Positions 26,895 through 35,736 of a DNA stretch of 64,000 bases are shown here, in pieces (position 1 is the stretch's first letter; every line of letters starts with the position of its first letter). Location of the stretch: the NCBI GenBank assembly GCA_938039675.1, contig CALHUI010000017.1:27492-91491 (forward strand). Direction: 5' to 3'. The translations under genes were made by a program, and so were the position numbers. The notes beneath the pieces were generated by a model. The model saw only the letters and a program-made list of their open reading frames with translations, did no database searches and had not been told where the DNA came from. The DNA is from an uncultured Cytophagales bacterium (GTDB lineage Bacteria > Bacteroidota > Bacteroidia > Cytophagales > Thermoflexibacteraceae).

Positions 26895-28204
26895 CCGCCA
26901 ATTTGCCTCAGAAGCACCCTGTGGCGAGGCACGTGCACAAGAGTCATTACTAACAATCCCAGAATAAAAAACACACCCAAAGCAAGCGCACTGTTTCTCA
27001 TGCTTTGGGTAATTTGTTCTATCAGCCCGAAGGTAAATGTGCCGCCAATGATGGAAACTTTCTCCACCACGTCATAAAAACTGAAAAATGACGTATTATC
27101 TGCCGTATCTTTGGGAATCAGTTTGGTATAGGTAGAACGCGAAACCGATTGGATACCGCCCATAATCAGCCCTACAAATGCTGCCAGCAAATAGAAGCCG
27201 GTTTCTTGCTGCACCATATAAGCCCCCATGCAAACCACTAACCAAAGGCTTAGCATAATGTTGATAGATAGGCGGTTACTTACCGATTTGGCAAGCCATG
27301 CAAACAGATAGCCGCCGGGTATAGCAATCAGTTGAATAATAAGCACAGTAATAATGAGCTTATCGGCACTCATTTTAATTTCTTTTTCGCCAAAAGTGGC
27401 CGCCAGCAGCATAACGGTTTGTACGCCCATGCTGTAAAAGAAAAAGGCAAGCAAATAATATTGCGTAGATTTCAGATGTTGCAATTGCTTCCACACCAAC
27501 CGCAGTTTATCATAACCATGCGTAAGTAAATTGGTGTAAATATCTGGTGATTGGTGGCTGGTTTCCAGATACAAGAAGGTATATTGCGCGAAAACAATCC
27601 ACCAAACCCCAACGGAAGCCAGCGATAAGCGTACGGCAAACAACTGATTGATAATGCCAAACCATTGGGGATGCTGCACCATCATCAAATTAATGACCAG
27701 TAATACTACTCCGCCCAAGTAACCATAGGCAAAACCACGAGCACTCACACTGTCTAAACGGTTACGACTTGCAATTTCGGGCAGGTAGGCATTGTAAAAA
27801 ACCAAACTGCCCGTATAGCCAAAGCAGGCCAAAATATTGCACAAAATACCCCAGACAATATTATCACCTTCAAAAAAGAACAAACCGATACAGGCCAGCG
27901 AACCAAGTAGGGTAAAAAAACGCATCATAGGTTTGCGAAACCTGCCGTAGTCGGCAATGCCCGCCAGCAGCGGCGAAAGCAGCGCCGCCAACAAAAAGGC
28001 AAAAGCAAGAGAATATGAATATAAAACCGTATTACTCACGCGCCAGCCAAGAAAATCAACAATATCTCCATTAAAAGCGCTGCGTGTAACCGAATTGTAA
28101 TATACCGGAAAAAGTGTTGAGCTAATTACCAGCATGTAAGCCGAATTAGCCCAGTCGTACATACACCATGCGTGTATGGTACGCAGGTCATCCTTTTTTT
28201 GCAT
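26888..28204 (-). CDS. UMF1-family MFS transporter (Atg22-like)
   Basis: 438 aa from ATG 28204 (MQKKDDLRTIHAWCMYDWAN). The motif AWCMYDWANSAYMLVISSTL is the hallmark of the UMF1/Atg22 family. About 11-12 transmembrane segments follow, with LSPLLAGIADYGRFRKPMMR between helices 2 and 3 and GLIMGGIQSVSRSTYTKLIP between helices 9 and 10. Substrates of bacterial members are unknown; eukaryotic relatives export amino acids. It is divergent from ribE with only 30 bases between starts. Confidence 0.88.
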   Translation of the reverse strand: MQKKDDLRTIHAWCMYDWANSAYMLVISSTLFPVYYNSVTRSAFNGDIVDFLGWRVSNTVLYSYSLAFAFLLAALLSPLLAGIADYGRFRKPMMRFFTLLGSLACIGLFFFEGDNIVWGILCNILACFGYTGSLVFYNAYLPEIASRNRLDSVSARGFAYGYLGGVVLLVINLMMVQHPQWFGIINQLFAVRLSLASVGVWWIVFAQYTFLYLETSHQSPDIYTNLLTHGYDKLRLVWKQLQHLKSTQYYLLAFFFYSMGVQTVMLLAATFGEKEIKMSADKLIITVLIIQLIAIPGGYLFAWLAKSVSNRLSINIMLSLWLVVCMGAYMVQQETGFYLLAAFVGLIMGGIQSVSRSTYTKLIPKDTADNTSFFSFYDVVEKVSIIGGTFTFGLIEQITQSMRNSALALGVFFILGLLVMTLVHVPRHRVLLRQIGGY

Positions 28205-28220
28205 AATTTTGCCAAAAACA

Positions 28221-28228
28221 CAAATATA
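28221..28228 (-). promoter_or_regulatory. Possible -7 box of the UMF1-type gene
   Basis: On the minus strand TATATTTG matches TAnnTTTG, 17 bases before the start codon. No clear -33 TTG is seen; TAATTTTG at 28204-28211 on the plus strand could serve ribE in the same way. Confidence 0.3.
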
Positions 28229-28234
28229 AACCAA

Positions 28235-28837
28235 ATGTTCACAGGCATCATTGAAGCATTGGGCAAAGTGGCGGCCATTCATCAGGATAAACGTAATATC
28301 CACCTGCATATCAGTTCACCTATTTCGCATGAGTTAAAAATAGACCAGAGCGTTTCGCATAATGGCGTGTGCCTGACGGTGGTAGCCATTGAAAACGACA
28401 CGCACGTTGTTACAGCCATTCAGGAAACATTAGATAAAACCAATTTGGGAAGACTTCAAGTCGGCTCTTGGGTCAATTTGGAACGCTGTATGTCTGCTAC
28501 AGGCCGCTTTGACGGACATTTTGTGCAGGGACACGTAGACCAGACAGGCCTTTGCACCCACATTGCCGATGAGAACGGCAGTTGGCGCTATACGTTCACC
28601 TACGATGCCTCTATTGGCAATTTTACCGTGGAAAAGGGCTCTATTGCCGTCAATGGGGTGAGCCTAACGGTGGTGGACAGCAAAATCGGAGAGTTTAGTG
28701 TTGCCATTATTCCCTATACCTACGAACACACCACCTTCAACAGCCTTCGGGTTGGCGACTACGTCAATTTGGAGTTTGATATATTAGGCAAGTATATCAA
28801 GCGCATTATGGATTTGCACATGCCTGCCGCTAAATAA
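28235..28837 (+). CDS. ribE: Riboflavin synthase alpha chain
   Basis: 200 aa from ATG 28235 (MFTGIIEALGKVAAI), the canonical N-terminus. Two tandem lumazine-binding barrels are present: the first with VSHNGVCLTVVAIENDTHVV, the second with GSIAVNGVSLTVVDSKIGEF. The linker GRFDGHFVQGHVDQTG is diagnostic. It dismutates two 6,7-dimethyl-8-ribityllumazine molecules to riboflavin. No other rib genes are nearby. Confidence 0.96.
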   Translation: MFTGIIEALGKVAAIHQDKRNIHLHISSPISHELKIDQSVSHNGVCLTVVAIENDTHVVTAIQETLDKTNLGRLQVGSWVNLERCMSATGRFDGHFVQGHVDQTGLCTHIADENGSWRYTFTYDASIGNFTVEKGSIAVNGVSLTVVDSKIGEFSVAIIPYTYEHTTFNSLRVGDYVNLEFDILGKYIKRIMDLHMPAAK

Positions 28838-28922
28838 GTTGCACCGCCACACAATAACACACCTAAAAAGCAGTTAATATAATAATAAATTACATGAACA
28901 GCTAAATTCTTCTTGCACTGCC

Positions 28923-29702
28923 ATGAATTGCATTATTGTAGATGACGACGCTTTCTCCCGCACCGTAATTAGACAATTAGTAAAGCGGACTGCGAACCTC
29001 GAGCCAGTAGCCGAATGCAGCAGTGCGATTGAAGCCTATCAGCTATTGAAAAACATAGAAGTGGATATCATTTTTTTGGACGTGGAAATGCCGGAAATGT
29101 CGGGATTGGATTTGCTGAAAACCCTCAAAAAAATGCCGCAGATTATTGTCGTTACAGGTAATAAGAACTATGCGGTAGAGGCTTTTGACTACGACGTAAC
29201 TGATTTTTTGGTAAAGCCCGTAGAATATCCGCGTTTTCTGCGCGCCGTTGACCGTGCCGAAAGCAACCTGCAACGCGAAACTTCCAAATTGCAACTGCCG
29301 CTTGTAAAAGCCGTTGCAGAACCTGTCGTAGAACGCGTACAGCCGGAAATTATGGCCACACCACAGGAAGCCGCTCCGGGTGAAAATTTCTTTGTCAAAA
29401 CCAAAGACGACGGGCGAATTGTACACCTGCAAACCAATGAAATAGAGTTCATTGAGGCACTTTCCGATTATGTAGAAATCCATACTCTTTCAGGTAACTG
29501 CTATGTGGTTCACAGCACCATGAAGGGCATGGAAAAGAAGCTGCCTGAAAATACCTTTGTTCGTGTACATCGCTCGTTCATCATCAACACAGATTGTATC
29601 CGCTCCATCGAAGACGATAAAGTAGTGATGCTTAACCGCAAAATTCCTATCGGAAACTCTTATCGTTCGGGCTTTTTAAGCAGCCTCAATATTTTGTCGT
29701 AA
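28923..29702 (+). CDS. LytTR-family two-component response regulator
   Basis: 259 aa. Receiver domain: acidic pocket IVDDDAF, phospho-acceptor Asp in DIIFLDVEMPEMSGLDLLKT near residue 54, Thr in IIVVTGNKNYAVEAF, and Lys in DFLVKPVEYPRF. A Pro/Glu-rich linker leads to the LytTR DNA-binding domain with IEFIEALSDYVEIHTLSGNC and TFVRVHRSFIINTDCIRSIE. No histidine kinase is adjacent, so the partner is elsewhere. The 3-prime end overlaps the convergent nadE gene by 17 bases. Confidence 0.95.
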   Translation: MNCIIVDDDAFSRTVIRQLVKRTANLEPVAECSSAIEAYQLLKNIEVDIIFLDVEMPEMSGLDLLKTLKKMPQIIVVTGNKNYAVEAFDYDVTDFLVKPVEYPRFLRAVDRAESNLQRETSKLQLPLVKAVAEPVVERVQPEIMATPQEAAPGENFFVKTKDDGRIVHLQTNEIEFIEALSDYVEIHTLSGNCYVVHSTMKGMEKKLPENTFVRVHRSFIINTDCIRSIEDDKVVMLNRKIPIGNSYRSGFLSSLNILS

Positions 29703-31689
29703 CGTAGTTGTCCAATTGTTCCAATTCCCACTCATAGCCACCCGAAAGAATCGGGAAGCGGCACCACGTTTTGGGGTCTAGGTTCTTGTCGTCCAGATGG
29801 AATGACGGCGCATACCGCTCGCGTTTCCACTGGTTGCGGCACCACAGGCGGAAAAAGCGTTTGACCCACTCATGCATTTGCGGAACGGCATACTGCGGAA
29901 AACGCATTCGCATGAGTTCAAAGCATTCAATCGGCATTTTTTTGTCGCGAATGGCGGCTTCTTCTATTGCGTCCAGCAGGTCGTAAGGCATCAAGTCGTC
30001 TTCGTCGGTTTGTTTGCGGTCGGGCGGGCGCAGTTCCGCCGTTGGGTCTTGTTCGTTTACATAGCGCAATGCCGGAACAGTCCAATAACTGCCATCGGCA
30101 AGCCAAAGGCCTTCTTTTTCTAACCAGCGCAGCCACTGTCGCAAAAATGCTTTATCAATGCCTGCAATGGGGCTGAGGCCGCCGGAAGTATCGCCATCCA
30201 TAGTGGCATAGCCTACTGCCGCCTCTGAACGGTTAGAAGTAGATAGCAGCAAACCACCGCTGAGGTTGGTCAGCATCCAGATACTTGGGCTACGCACCCG
30301 TGCTTGTACGTTTTGCAGCGCAATGTCGTCGGTAGCCCAACTCAATGGCCTGCCAATGCTGTCGGCAACCATTTGTTTGTAGCCTTCCACTATTGCGTCT
30401 ACGTCTAACTCGTAGAAAGTAGCGCCTAAGGTGTGTGCCAACCTACGGGCAGCAGTACGCGTAACTTCACTGCTGTTGCGCGTTGCTTGATAGGCAGTTG
30501 TAAGCATTAGGCGCATCATTTCTGCCGAGGTTTGGCACGGCTGAATCGCCTGCCAATACGCCAACTTGGCTTTAAATGCTTCTAAGCCAATGCTTTGAAC
30601 ACCCAATTCAACCATCAGGCGCACACAGCAACTGATAGCGGACGAATCCGCACCGCCGCTGAGCGACACGACAAATCCGCGTGAATAACTCTTGCGCATG
30701 TAGTCGTACAATCCCAGTGCAAGGGCACGGGCAAACTCCTCCTCCTGCAAATACTCGCTCTTTTCCCATGCAACATCTTTGGCCTGCTGCATCACAGGCG
30801 CAATAATTGGGAAATGAAATTCTACATCAATGCAGTTTTCTTGCAATTCGGGAATATTGAAAACCGTGCTTGCCTGTGCCTGAGCCATCCGCGCCTCCTG
30901 AATGTCCACCACAGCAGAAGTCAGCAGGCAGTCGTGAAAAGTCAGCCGCTCGCCTACTGCCAACAGTTGCCCTGATGAGGCAATGAGCGTGCCGCCGTCG
31001 TAAATAGCTCTGCCTGCTTCATTGCCCAACAAATTGGCGTAAACATAAGCCGTACCGAACGCACGACTGCCTTCCAATACAAAGCGCTTGCGTACTTCCA
31101 ACTTCTGAAAGGCAAAATGGCTTGCACTTGGGTTGAGCAGCACATCTACGCCATAGCGATATAATTTCCGCCCCGGGCGATTGGCTACCCACGCATCTTC
31201 GCAAATCTCAAAACCGATTTTTACGCCACCGACGTTGAAATAAATATCGCCCAATGGATATTTTTTGCCATTGACGCTCATTTGCACTTGTTCGTCTTCA
31301 GGCCAAGGCGTAAACCAACGCGGCTCGTAGTGGATGCCGTTACCTGCCAAAAATCGCTTGGCAACAAAGCCGATAATTTCGCCATTTACCAGCAAACAGG
31401 CTGTATTGAAAATGCGATTTTGGTACATTAGTGGCAAGCCGACACATACGGCCATTTCTTCGGTGTGCGACCTGATTTCTTCCAAAACCTGTAAGGCAGT
31501 CTGATGCACACCGGGCGCGTAGAACATATCCTCGCAGCCATAGCCCGTGATACAAAGTTCCGGCAGGCAGAGGATGCTTACCTGCTCGGCGCGTGCCTGA
31601 CCGATGGCTGATAGTATATTTCGCTTGTTTTGAACCCATGCCAAGGGTGTCTGATTCAGTACCGCCCCGGCAACTTTTATGAGTTGCAT
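29686..31689 (-). CDS. nadE: Glutamine-dependent NAD+ synthetase
   Basis: 667 aa. The N-terminal nitrilase-type glutaminase shows the catalytic triad: Glu in ILCLPELCITGYGCEDMFY, Lys in IIGFVAKRFLAG, and Cys in GFEICEDAWVANRPGRKL. The C-terminal synthetase has the PP-loop RGFVVSLSGGADSSAISCCV near residue 345 and the acceptor region STSNRSEAAVGYATMDGDTS with GGLSPIAGIDKAFLRQW. It amidates deamido-NAD using glutamine-derived ammonia channelled between domains. Standalone, divergent from the peroxiredoxin gene. Confidence 0.96.
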   Translation of the reverse strand: MQLIKVAGAVLNQTPLAWVQNKRNILSAIGQARAEQVSILCLPELCITGYGCEDMFYAPGVHQTALQVLEEIRSHTEEMAVCVGLPLMYQNRIFNTACLLVNGEIIGFVAKRFLAGNGIHYEPRWFTPWPEDEQVQMSVNGKKYPLGDIYFNVGGVKIGFEICEDAWVANRPGRKLYRYGVDVLLNPSASHFAFQKLEVRKRFVLEGSRAFGTAYVYANLLGNEAGRAIYDGGTLIASSGQLLAVGERLTFHDCLLTSAVVDIQEARMAQAQASTVFNIPELQENCIDVEFHFPIIAPVMQQAKDVAWEKSEYLQEEEFARALALGLYDYMRKSYSRGFVVSLSGGADSSAISCCVRLMVELGVQSIGLEAFKAKLAYWQAIQPCQTSAEMMRLMLTTAYQATRNSSEVTRTAARRLAHTLGATFYELDVDAIVEGYKQMVADSIGRPLSWATDDIALQNVQARVRSPSIWMLTNLSGGLLLSTSNRSEAAVGYATMDGDTSGGLSPIAGIDKAFLRQWLRWLEKEGLWLADGSYWTVPALRYVNEQDPTAELRPPDRKQTDEDDLMPYDLLDAIEEAAIRDKKMPIECFELMRMRFPQYAVPQMHEWVKRFFRLWCRNQWKRERYAPSFHLDDKNLDPKTWCRFPILSGGYEWELEQLDNYVTTKY

Positions 31690-31866
31690 AGATAAGTGTA
31701 TCGTTAATTGGTAAGAAACAGCTTTTTAATGCTACAAGTTAGTATTTTTAAAAGAAACTTAATGTATTTTTTACACTTTGATTTGTAACAAAAATAATCG
31801 GTACGAAAAAGTATATTTTTTATCTTTACGGTGCTTTACAAAGTTATTTACTTATTAAAAACAGAT

Positions 31867-32514
31867 ATGGAAAATCAACAAGTGTATCCCATGCCTCGTA
31901 TTGGCGATAAAGCTCCTGATTTTGAAGCAATTACCACACTTGGTAAAATTAAATTTTCAGACTACAACAAAGGTAAGTGGGTTATCTTCTTCTCTCACCC
32001 TGCCGATTTCACTCCTGTTTGTACCACCGAAATGACAGGTTTTGCCAAAGAAAAACAATTCTTTGCCGACCGCAATACCTTGCTGATGGGTCTCAGCATT
32101 GACAGCATCCACGCACACATTGCATGGGTAAACGCGGTGCATGAAAAAACAGGGGTGCTGTTTGAGTTCCCGATTGTGGCAGATATAGACATGAGCGTAT
32201 CTAAACTGTACGGCATGCTGCAGCCCGGCGAAAGCGAAACTGCTGCCGTTCGCGCTGTGTTTTTCATTGACCCGGAAGGCATTATTCGCCTGATTATGTA
32301 CTATCCGCTGAACATCGGTCGCAACATGGAAGAAATCAAACGTGCACTGGTGGCGCTGCAAACTGCTACGGAAAACAAAGTAGCCTGCCCACTGGACTGG
32401 CAGCCCGGTGATAAGGTTATCGTTCCTGCACCAAAAACACTGGAAGAACTTGCAGACCGCAAAGCCAGTGATTTGGAAATGGTAGATTGGTATTTGGCTA
32501 AAAAGTCGCTGTAA
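31867..32514 (+). CDS. 1-Cys peroxiredoxin (Prx6 type)
   Basis: 215 aa from ATG 31867 (MENQQVYPMPRIGDKAPDFE). The peroxidatic Cys is in FFSHPADFTPVCTTEMTGFA near residue 47. The Prx6-type dimer region follows with GMLQPGESETAAVRAVFFID and the conserved C-terminal NKVACPLDWQPGDKVIVPAP. The Cys in VACPLDW is the position seen in archaeal-type members, so a resolving role is possible. It reduces hydrogen peroxide or alkyl hydroperoxides in the cytoplasm. TATCTTTA at 31821-31828 is a weak -7 candidate. Confidence 0.94.
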   Translation: MENQQVYPMPRIGDKAPDFEAITTLGKIKFSDYNKGKWVIFFSHPADFTPVCTTEMTGFAKEKQFFADRNTLLMGLSIDSIHAHIAWVNAVHEKTGVLFEFPIVADIDMSVSKLYGMLQPGESETAAVRAVFFIDPEGIIRLIMYYPLNIGRNMEEIKRALVALQTATENKVACPLDWQPGDKVIVPAPKTLEELADRKASDLEMVDWYLAKKSL

Positions 32515-32675
32515 GCTGGCAACAGCATAGCAGTTGAGCAATGTAAAGCCCATCGTACACAAATGCGCGGATTGTTGCGCACGCTACGATATTTGCCGAT
32601 TTTTTTTAATTCCTAATCCGAAAATGGCGGTTTATTTTGCCCATTTGCCACTCGGAACACAGATTATACGGAAGA

Positions 32676-32749
32676 CACCAATTTTTTTTGCTTGAAGCAC
32701 GAGCAGCTACTCCGCACAGTCTGTGTTCCAATTTTTTTTTGCTTGGAGC
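32676..32749. repeat. Short imperfect direct repeat at the recQ 3-prime end
   Basis: CCAATTTTTTTTGCTTGAAGC (near 32678-32698) and CCAATTTTTTTTTGCTTGGAGC (near 32728-32749) repeat with a period of about 51 bases. The second copy encodes the last residues of RecQ (LQAKKNW), so the first looks like a small duplication of the gene's tail. The remaining 32515-32675 shows no gene. Confidence 0.4.
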
Positions 32750-34677
32750 GCAATTTTTCCGTTTCCCAGATATTTTATCAGGCCGCGCGCTACCATTTGC
32801 CGCAGCGTTTCGGCGAAAACGGTTTCATCGTCGGGCAAAACTTTGCGCAGAAGCTCATCGGGCAGCAGCGGCTGTTTGCTCAAATATTTACTAACAGCTG
32901 ACTCATACACTTCAGCTAATTTATTGATTGCCTGTTTTTTTGCAGCCATGCAGTTATCGCAAATGCCGCAAGAAATTTCACGCTGTTCGCCAAAATAAGC
33001 AAGCAAGGCTTTTTGGCGGCAGCCTTTGGTTTGCAGATAATTTGCAATCGCCAAGGCCTTGCTCATTGCTTGCTGCTTGCGCAACTGATAGAAACTTTTG
33101 TCTATCCGAAAGTAGCCTGCCCCCATGCGCGGCATGGTAAACCTGATTTGAGGTTTGGTACGGGCAGGTGCAAAACAGAGTATCCCCTGCTGTTCCAATA
33201 CTTGTAATTGTTTCACGATTTCAGATGGGCTGACTTTTAGCAAGATTGCCGCCCGACTGATTGAAAGAGGCGTAAAATCGGAGAAAGCCTCACCGCCGAA
33301 GTTGCGAAGCAAGTATTTCAACAAAGGTTCAAAAGCTGCATGAGCTACCTGAAAGCGATAAATCTCTTCAAAAGCTGCCTGAAACAGGAACTTATCCTGT
33401 GTTTCGGAGACATCGTTGCGCTGTATCAGCCCCAATTCTTCTAAGCGATTGAGTGCCTGAAAAGCGACTGATGCTGCAATGGTTAAACCGGCGGCTTTAA
33501 AGGTTTGCAGAAAGTGCTCCATATCAAACTCCTGCGGAGCGGGTGGTGCTGTACCGATAGGTATTTGAAGATAATTTGCCAGCCGATAGTAAACCGCAGC
33601 CAATATTTCCACATCGGGATAGCTCTGCTCGACCCTTTGGGTTAAACGCTGTATTTCGTTAGGTTTGTAAAGTAAAACGGCATAGGCACGTTTGCCGTCG
33701 CGGCCTCCTCTGCCTGCTTCCTGATAGTAGGCCTCAGGCGATGCCGGCGGCGCTAAGTGTATCACCGAACGCACATCGGGTTTGTCAATGCCCATCCCAA
33801 AGGCATTGGTAGCTACTATCACGCGCGTTTTGCCTTTAATCCACGCATCCTGCTTAGCCGACCTTTCCTGCGGCGGCAATCCGGCATGATAAAAGTCAGC
33901 CGAAACACTGTTTTGCCGCAGCCATCGGGCTATTTCTTCGGTTGCGCGGCGTGTGTTCGCATATACAACCGAGGTGCCGGGCACTCCCGCCAACACCCGC
34001 AACAGGCGGTTGTAAACGTCTTCGGTTTCAAAAACCGAATAGGACAGGTTATCGCGCAGGAAACTTTTCCAAAATACGCGGCTACCTTGCCTGAAAAGGA
34101 GTTTTTCCTGTATATCCTGCTGCACTTCGAGGGTGGCTGTAGCGGTAAGCGCAAGGCAGGGGATATTTATGCCGATATGCTCTCGAAATGCGGCAATTTC
34201 CAAATAGGGCGGCCTGAAATCGTAACCCCATTGCGAAATACAGTGCGCTTCATCAATGGCCAGCAGGCCAATATTCATTTTACTTGCCCGTGTACGAAAC
34301 AGTTCTGTTTGCAACCGCTCGGGTGAAACATACAGGAATCGGACCGGATTAGTTTGTGCATATATGCAATTGTCTAACGCAATATCTATTGCCTTTTGCG
34401 TCATGCCGCTGTAGATAGCCACTGCATGTATGCCCCTGTGGTTAAGTTGCTCTACCTGGTCTTTCATCAGGGCAATCAGCGGCGAAACCACAATGCACAG
34501 CCCCCCCATTGCCAGTGCCGGCACTTGAAAGCAAACTGACTTGCCGCCACCCGTAGGCAACAATGCAAGTGCATCATTACCCGACAACACATGGCGGATA
34601 ATATCTTCCTGCAAGGGGCGAAAAGCATCGTATCCCCAGTACTGTTTCAGCAGTGCATGTATGTCGGTGGTGTGCAT
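32707..34677 (-). CDS. recQ: ATP-dependent DNA helicase RecQ
   Basis: 656 aa. Motifs: 0/RecQ motif FRPLQEDIIRHVLSGNDALA, Walker A LLPTGGGKSVCF, DEAH box AIDEAHCISQWGYDFRPPYL, motif V/VI VATNAFGMGIDKPDVRSVIH and EAYYQEAGRGGRDGK. The RQC zinc-binding region is LLAYFGEQREISCGICDNCM, preceded by a Cys in TKGCRQKAL. The C-terminus has a winged-helix-like tail, and no HRDC domain is recognised. A 3-prime to 5-prime helicase in recombination and repair. A possible promoter is TATATTTG at 34819-34812 on the minus strand, with a short 16-base spacer to TTTG. Confidence 0.95.
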   Translation of the reverse strand: MHTTDIHALLKQYWGYDAFRPLQEDIIRHVLSGNDALALLPTGGGKSVCFQVPALAMGGLCIVVSPLIALMKDQVEQLNHRGIHAVAIYSGMTQKAIDIALDNCIYAQTNPVRFLYVSPERLQTELFRTRASKMNIGLLAIDEAHCISQWGYDFRPPYLEIAAFREHIGINIPCLALTATATLEVQQDIQEKLLFRQGSRVFWKSFLRDNLSYSVFETEDVYNRLLRVLAGVPGTSVVYANTRRATEEIARWLRQNSVSADFYHAGLPPQERSAKQDAWIKGKTRVIVATNAFGMGIDKPDVRSVIHLAPPASPEAYYQEAGRGGRDGKRAYAVLLYKPNEIQRLTQRVEQSYPDVEILAAVYYRLANYLQIPIGTAPPAPQEFDMEHFLQTFKAAGLTIAASVAFQALNRLEELGLIQRNDVSETQDKFLFQAAFEEIYRFQVAHAAFEPLLKYLLRNFGGEAFSDFTPLSISRAAILLKVSPSEIVKQLQVLEQQGILCFAPARTKPQIRFTMPRMGAGYFRIDKSFYQLRKQQAMSKALAIANYLQTKGCRQKALLAYFGEQREISCGICDNCMAAKKQAINKLAEVYESAVSKYLSKQPLLPDELLRKVLPDDETVFAETLRQMVARGLIKYLGNGKIALQAKKNWNTDCAE

Positions 34678-34892
34678 CCAAATAAATGTATGACAATTGG
34701 ATTACAATGTAAGTATGATGTATTTTTTAGATGTTTTTATCTTATTTGATTGTTTTTTGGATTTTAGGATTAAAATTAGACAATAATGCCACCTTTACAG
34801 TGGAATGTTGGCAAATATAGACATTGGCAAACCGACAAATTATTAACCGAATCAAAATAGGCAATAGAACGCTGAACATCACTTCTATCACC

Positions 34893-34994
34893 ATGACTGA
34901 AACGGCTAACAGTAACCGCCGTTGCGGCGTACTGATTGCCTTACCTACATTGGATACTTCTTATGGGCACATGAGCTACCCTTATATTGCCTGA
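34893..34994 (+). other. Recq-ccmB gap with a doubtful 33-codon open frame
   Basis: The stretch 34678-35010 has no supported gene. The only coding-like element is a plus-strand frame MTETANSNRRCGVLIALPTL then DTSYGHMSYPYIA, preceded in frame by NRTLNITSIT. It has no homologue I recognise and may be chance. The rest is AT-rich upstream sequence of recQ. Confidence 0.15.
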
Positions 34995-35010
34995 AAGAGC
35001 ATTTTGTTTT

Positions 35011-35679
35011 TTACGCCTTCCATAAAAAGGGGAATAAAAGTAACGAAACTGCCAGCACAATCAGATTAATACCGCCAAGCATGAGCAACTCATCATGGCT
35101 TTGGCTGCGCGCAAGGCCGTCTATCGCATTTTTTGAAACCTTGATGAGCAGCATAATCATTGGCAGCACAACAGGAAAACCCAGCACTGCCATTAGTGTC
35201 CCACTGCTTTGCGCTTTAGCGGCAATAGCAGAAACCAACGTCAGTGCGGCGGCAAACCCTATGCTGCCCAGAGCTACATCCAGCAGGAAAAAAGACATGT
35301 CTTGCACCGGATTGCCCAGCAAAATGACGTATATCGACAGCCCAATGGCAGACATAACAACCATTAACAAGCTGTTATACAGAATTTTAGATATAATCAC
35401 GCTTTCGGGGCGCACCAATTGGCAGTAGTAATAATGACGGCTTTCAGGCTCTTGCACAAAACTTTTGGCAATGGCACTGATGGCTGTAAACAACAGGATA
35501 ATCCAAAACAGCGCATTCCATGTAAGCGGGCTTAACTGACTCTTTTTCAGGTTAAAACTCAGATAGGCCACAAATACCGTAGCGACGATATAGAGCAAAA
35601 TACCATTAAAGGCGTACTTTCTGCGCCACTCTAAGCGCAGTTCCTTACCTAGCAAAATGAGGATTTCACGCATAATCAT
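35011..35679 (-). CDS. ccmB: Heme exporter protein CcmB
   Basis: 222 aa (start at 35679 or the second ATG at 35673). Six hydrophobic segments and the CcmB-typical N-terminus LLGKELRLEWRRKYAFNGIL, with FVQEPESRHYYYCQLVRPES between helices 2 and 3 and LDVALGSIGFAAALTLVSAI later. It is the membrane part of the ABC-type apparatus for cytochrome c maturation (system I). The c-type cytochromes of the act operon in this window need such a system. ccmC, normally next, is absent here; recQ follows after 330 bases. Confidence 0.9.
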   Translation of the reverse strand: MIMREILILLGKELRLEWRRKYAFNGILLYIVATVFVAYLSFNLKKSQLSPLTWNALFWIILLFTAISAIAKSFVQEPESRHYYYCQLVRPESVIISKILYNSLLMVVMSAIGLSIYVILLGNPVQDMSFFLLDVALGSIGFAAALTLVSAIAAKAQSSGTLMAVLGFPVVLPMIMLLIKVSKNAIDGLARSQSHDELLMLGGINLIVLAVSLLLFPFLWKA

Positions 35680-35703
35680 ACGGCAAGTTACGCAGCGATT
35701 GCG

Positions 35704-35711
35704 TAAATTTG
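35704..35711 (+). promoter_or_regulatory. Possible -7 box of the DUF58 gene
   Basis: TAAATTTG matches TAnnTTTG 26 bases before the TTG start at 35737. The -33 region has no good TTG, so support is partial. Confidence 0.35.
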
Positions 35712-35736
35712 CTTAAGCTGATTTCTCTATAAGGCT

